Shown here: positions 63,829-64,000 of the stretch, one piece after another
How positions within the stretch are numbered: position 1 is the first letter of the stretch
How the letters are laid out: each line of letters begins with the position of its first letter
Assembly: GCF_003054705.1 (NCBI RefSeq)
Contig: NZ_QAYX01000022.1
Span: forward strand, 124,001-188,000
Reading direction: 5' to 3'
Length of the DNA: 64,000 nt
DNA from: Opitutus sp. ER46
GTDB taxonomy: Bacteria > Verrucomicrobiota > Verrucomicrobiia > Opitutales > Opitutaceae
Translations under genes and position numbers: made by a program
Notes under the pieces: model-generated
The model's database searches: none
What the model saw: only the letters and a program-made list of their open reading frames with translations
What the model was told of the DNA's origin: nothing

Positions 63829-64000
63829 ATGGCCGACGACGTCTCCCTCCTGCTCGTCCGCGAGTTGAAGGCATTCGATGCCTCCTCGCACGGGCGCCCG
63901 TTCTCCAGTCTCCTCGTCCTCAAGCGGCTCGCCGCGAAGACCGCATCCAACGGCAATCCGTTCTGCAGCCTCGAGCTCGGCGACCGCACCGGCTCATTCA
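63829..64000 (+). CDS. YhaM-like 3'-5' exoribonuclease, partial (N-terminus only)
   Basis: The ATG at 63829 starts a frame of 57 codons that runs off the right edge. The sequence reads MADDVSLLLVRELKAF, then FSSLLVLKRLAAKTASNG and NPFCSLELGDRTGSF. The pattern LKRLAxKTxxNGxPFxSLxLxDRTG is characteristic of the OB-fold that precedes the HD domain in YhaM-type exoribonucleases. The HD domain is outside the window. The gap from the preceding stop is 62 bases. Confidence 0.7.
   Translation, partial: MADDVSLLLVRELKAFDASSHGRPFSSLLVLKRLAAKTASNGNPFCSLELGDRTGSF

Overview
The window looks like chromosomal DNA of a high-GC verrucomicrobial bacterium, probably an Opitutaceae (Opitutus-like) member. This is inference. 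It rests on the GC-rich codon use, a signal peptidase I with a large insertion, the Ig/NHL surface protein with its duplicated C-terminal module, a TMTC-like membrane/TPR protein, and a mixture of housekeeping and polysaccharide genes. There is no rRNA, tRNA, CRISPR array, prophage or insertion sequence that I can support. Most of the window is ordinary core genome, in short operons closed by GC-rich hairpins.

Layout. 1-4224 (minus): a three-gene sensory operon with 4-base start/stop overlaps, made of a PAS histidine kinase, a receiver-kinase hybrid and a membrane Cache sensor cut by the left edge. 4974-10941 (plus): a secreted glycerophosphodiesterase, a chemoreceptor, and a pectin-oligomer pair (GH105 plus a PL22-like propeller). 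11143-17358 (minus): pilT, an exported Pro-rich protein, fabD, lepA and lepB. 17428-19716 (plus): dapA, dapB, ruvA. 19729-23676 (minus): a secreted esterase and uvrA. 23869-30834 (plus): a DUF1302, DUF1329, YCF48-like and MMPL set that looks like an envelope export system. 30964-32386: an AI-2E family permease and a zinc-ribbon protein.

32479-38727 (plus) is the ligase-associated DNA repair cassette: an exonuclease fused to an ATP-dependent ligase, then an Lhr-type helicase, then the PdeM phosphoesterase. It is followed by a DUF3108 protein and a family 9 glycosyltransferase. 40614-41072 is a repeat-rich intergenic island with five copies of a GGTCTGTC motif and a 65-base near-perfect hairpin. 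41073-49021: alkyladenine glycosylase, MFS permease, PfkB kinase, rplU-rpmA, a small membrane protein, a tandem (double) adenylate kinase and a SulP-STAS-cNMP transporter. 49182-55429: a large NHL/Ig protein, acs and rho. 55581-64000: an unrecognised helical protein, hisF, DUF72, TMTC-like TPR protein, a hypothetical protein, a PPP-type phosphatase overlapping an isochorismatase-like hydrolase, and the start of a YhaM-like exoribonuclease cut by the right edge.

The most unusual items are the exonuclease-ligase fusion, the double adenylate kinase, the four-gene DUF1302/DUF1329/YCF48/MMPL system, and the two structured intergenic repeat regions (40662-40992 and 58267-58353).
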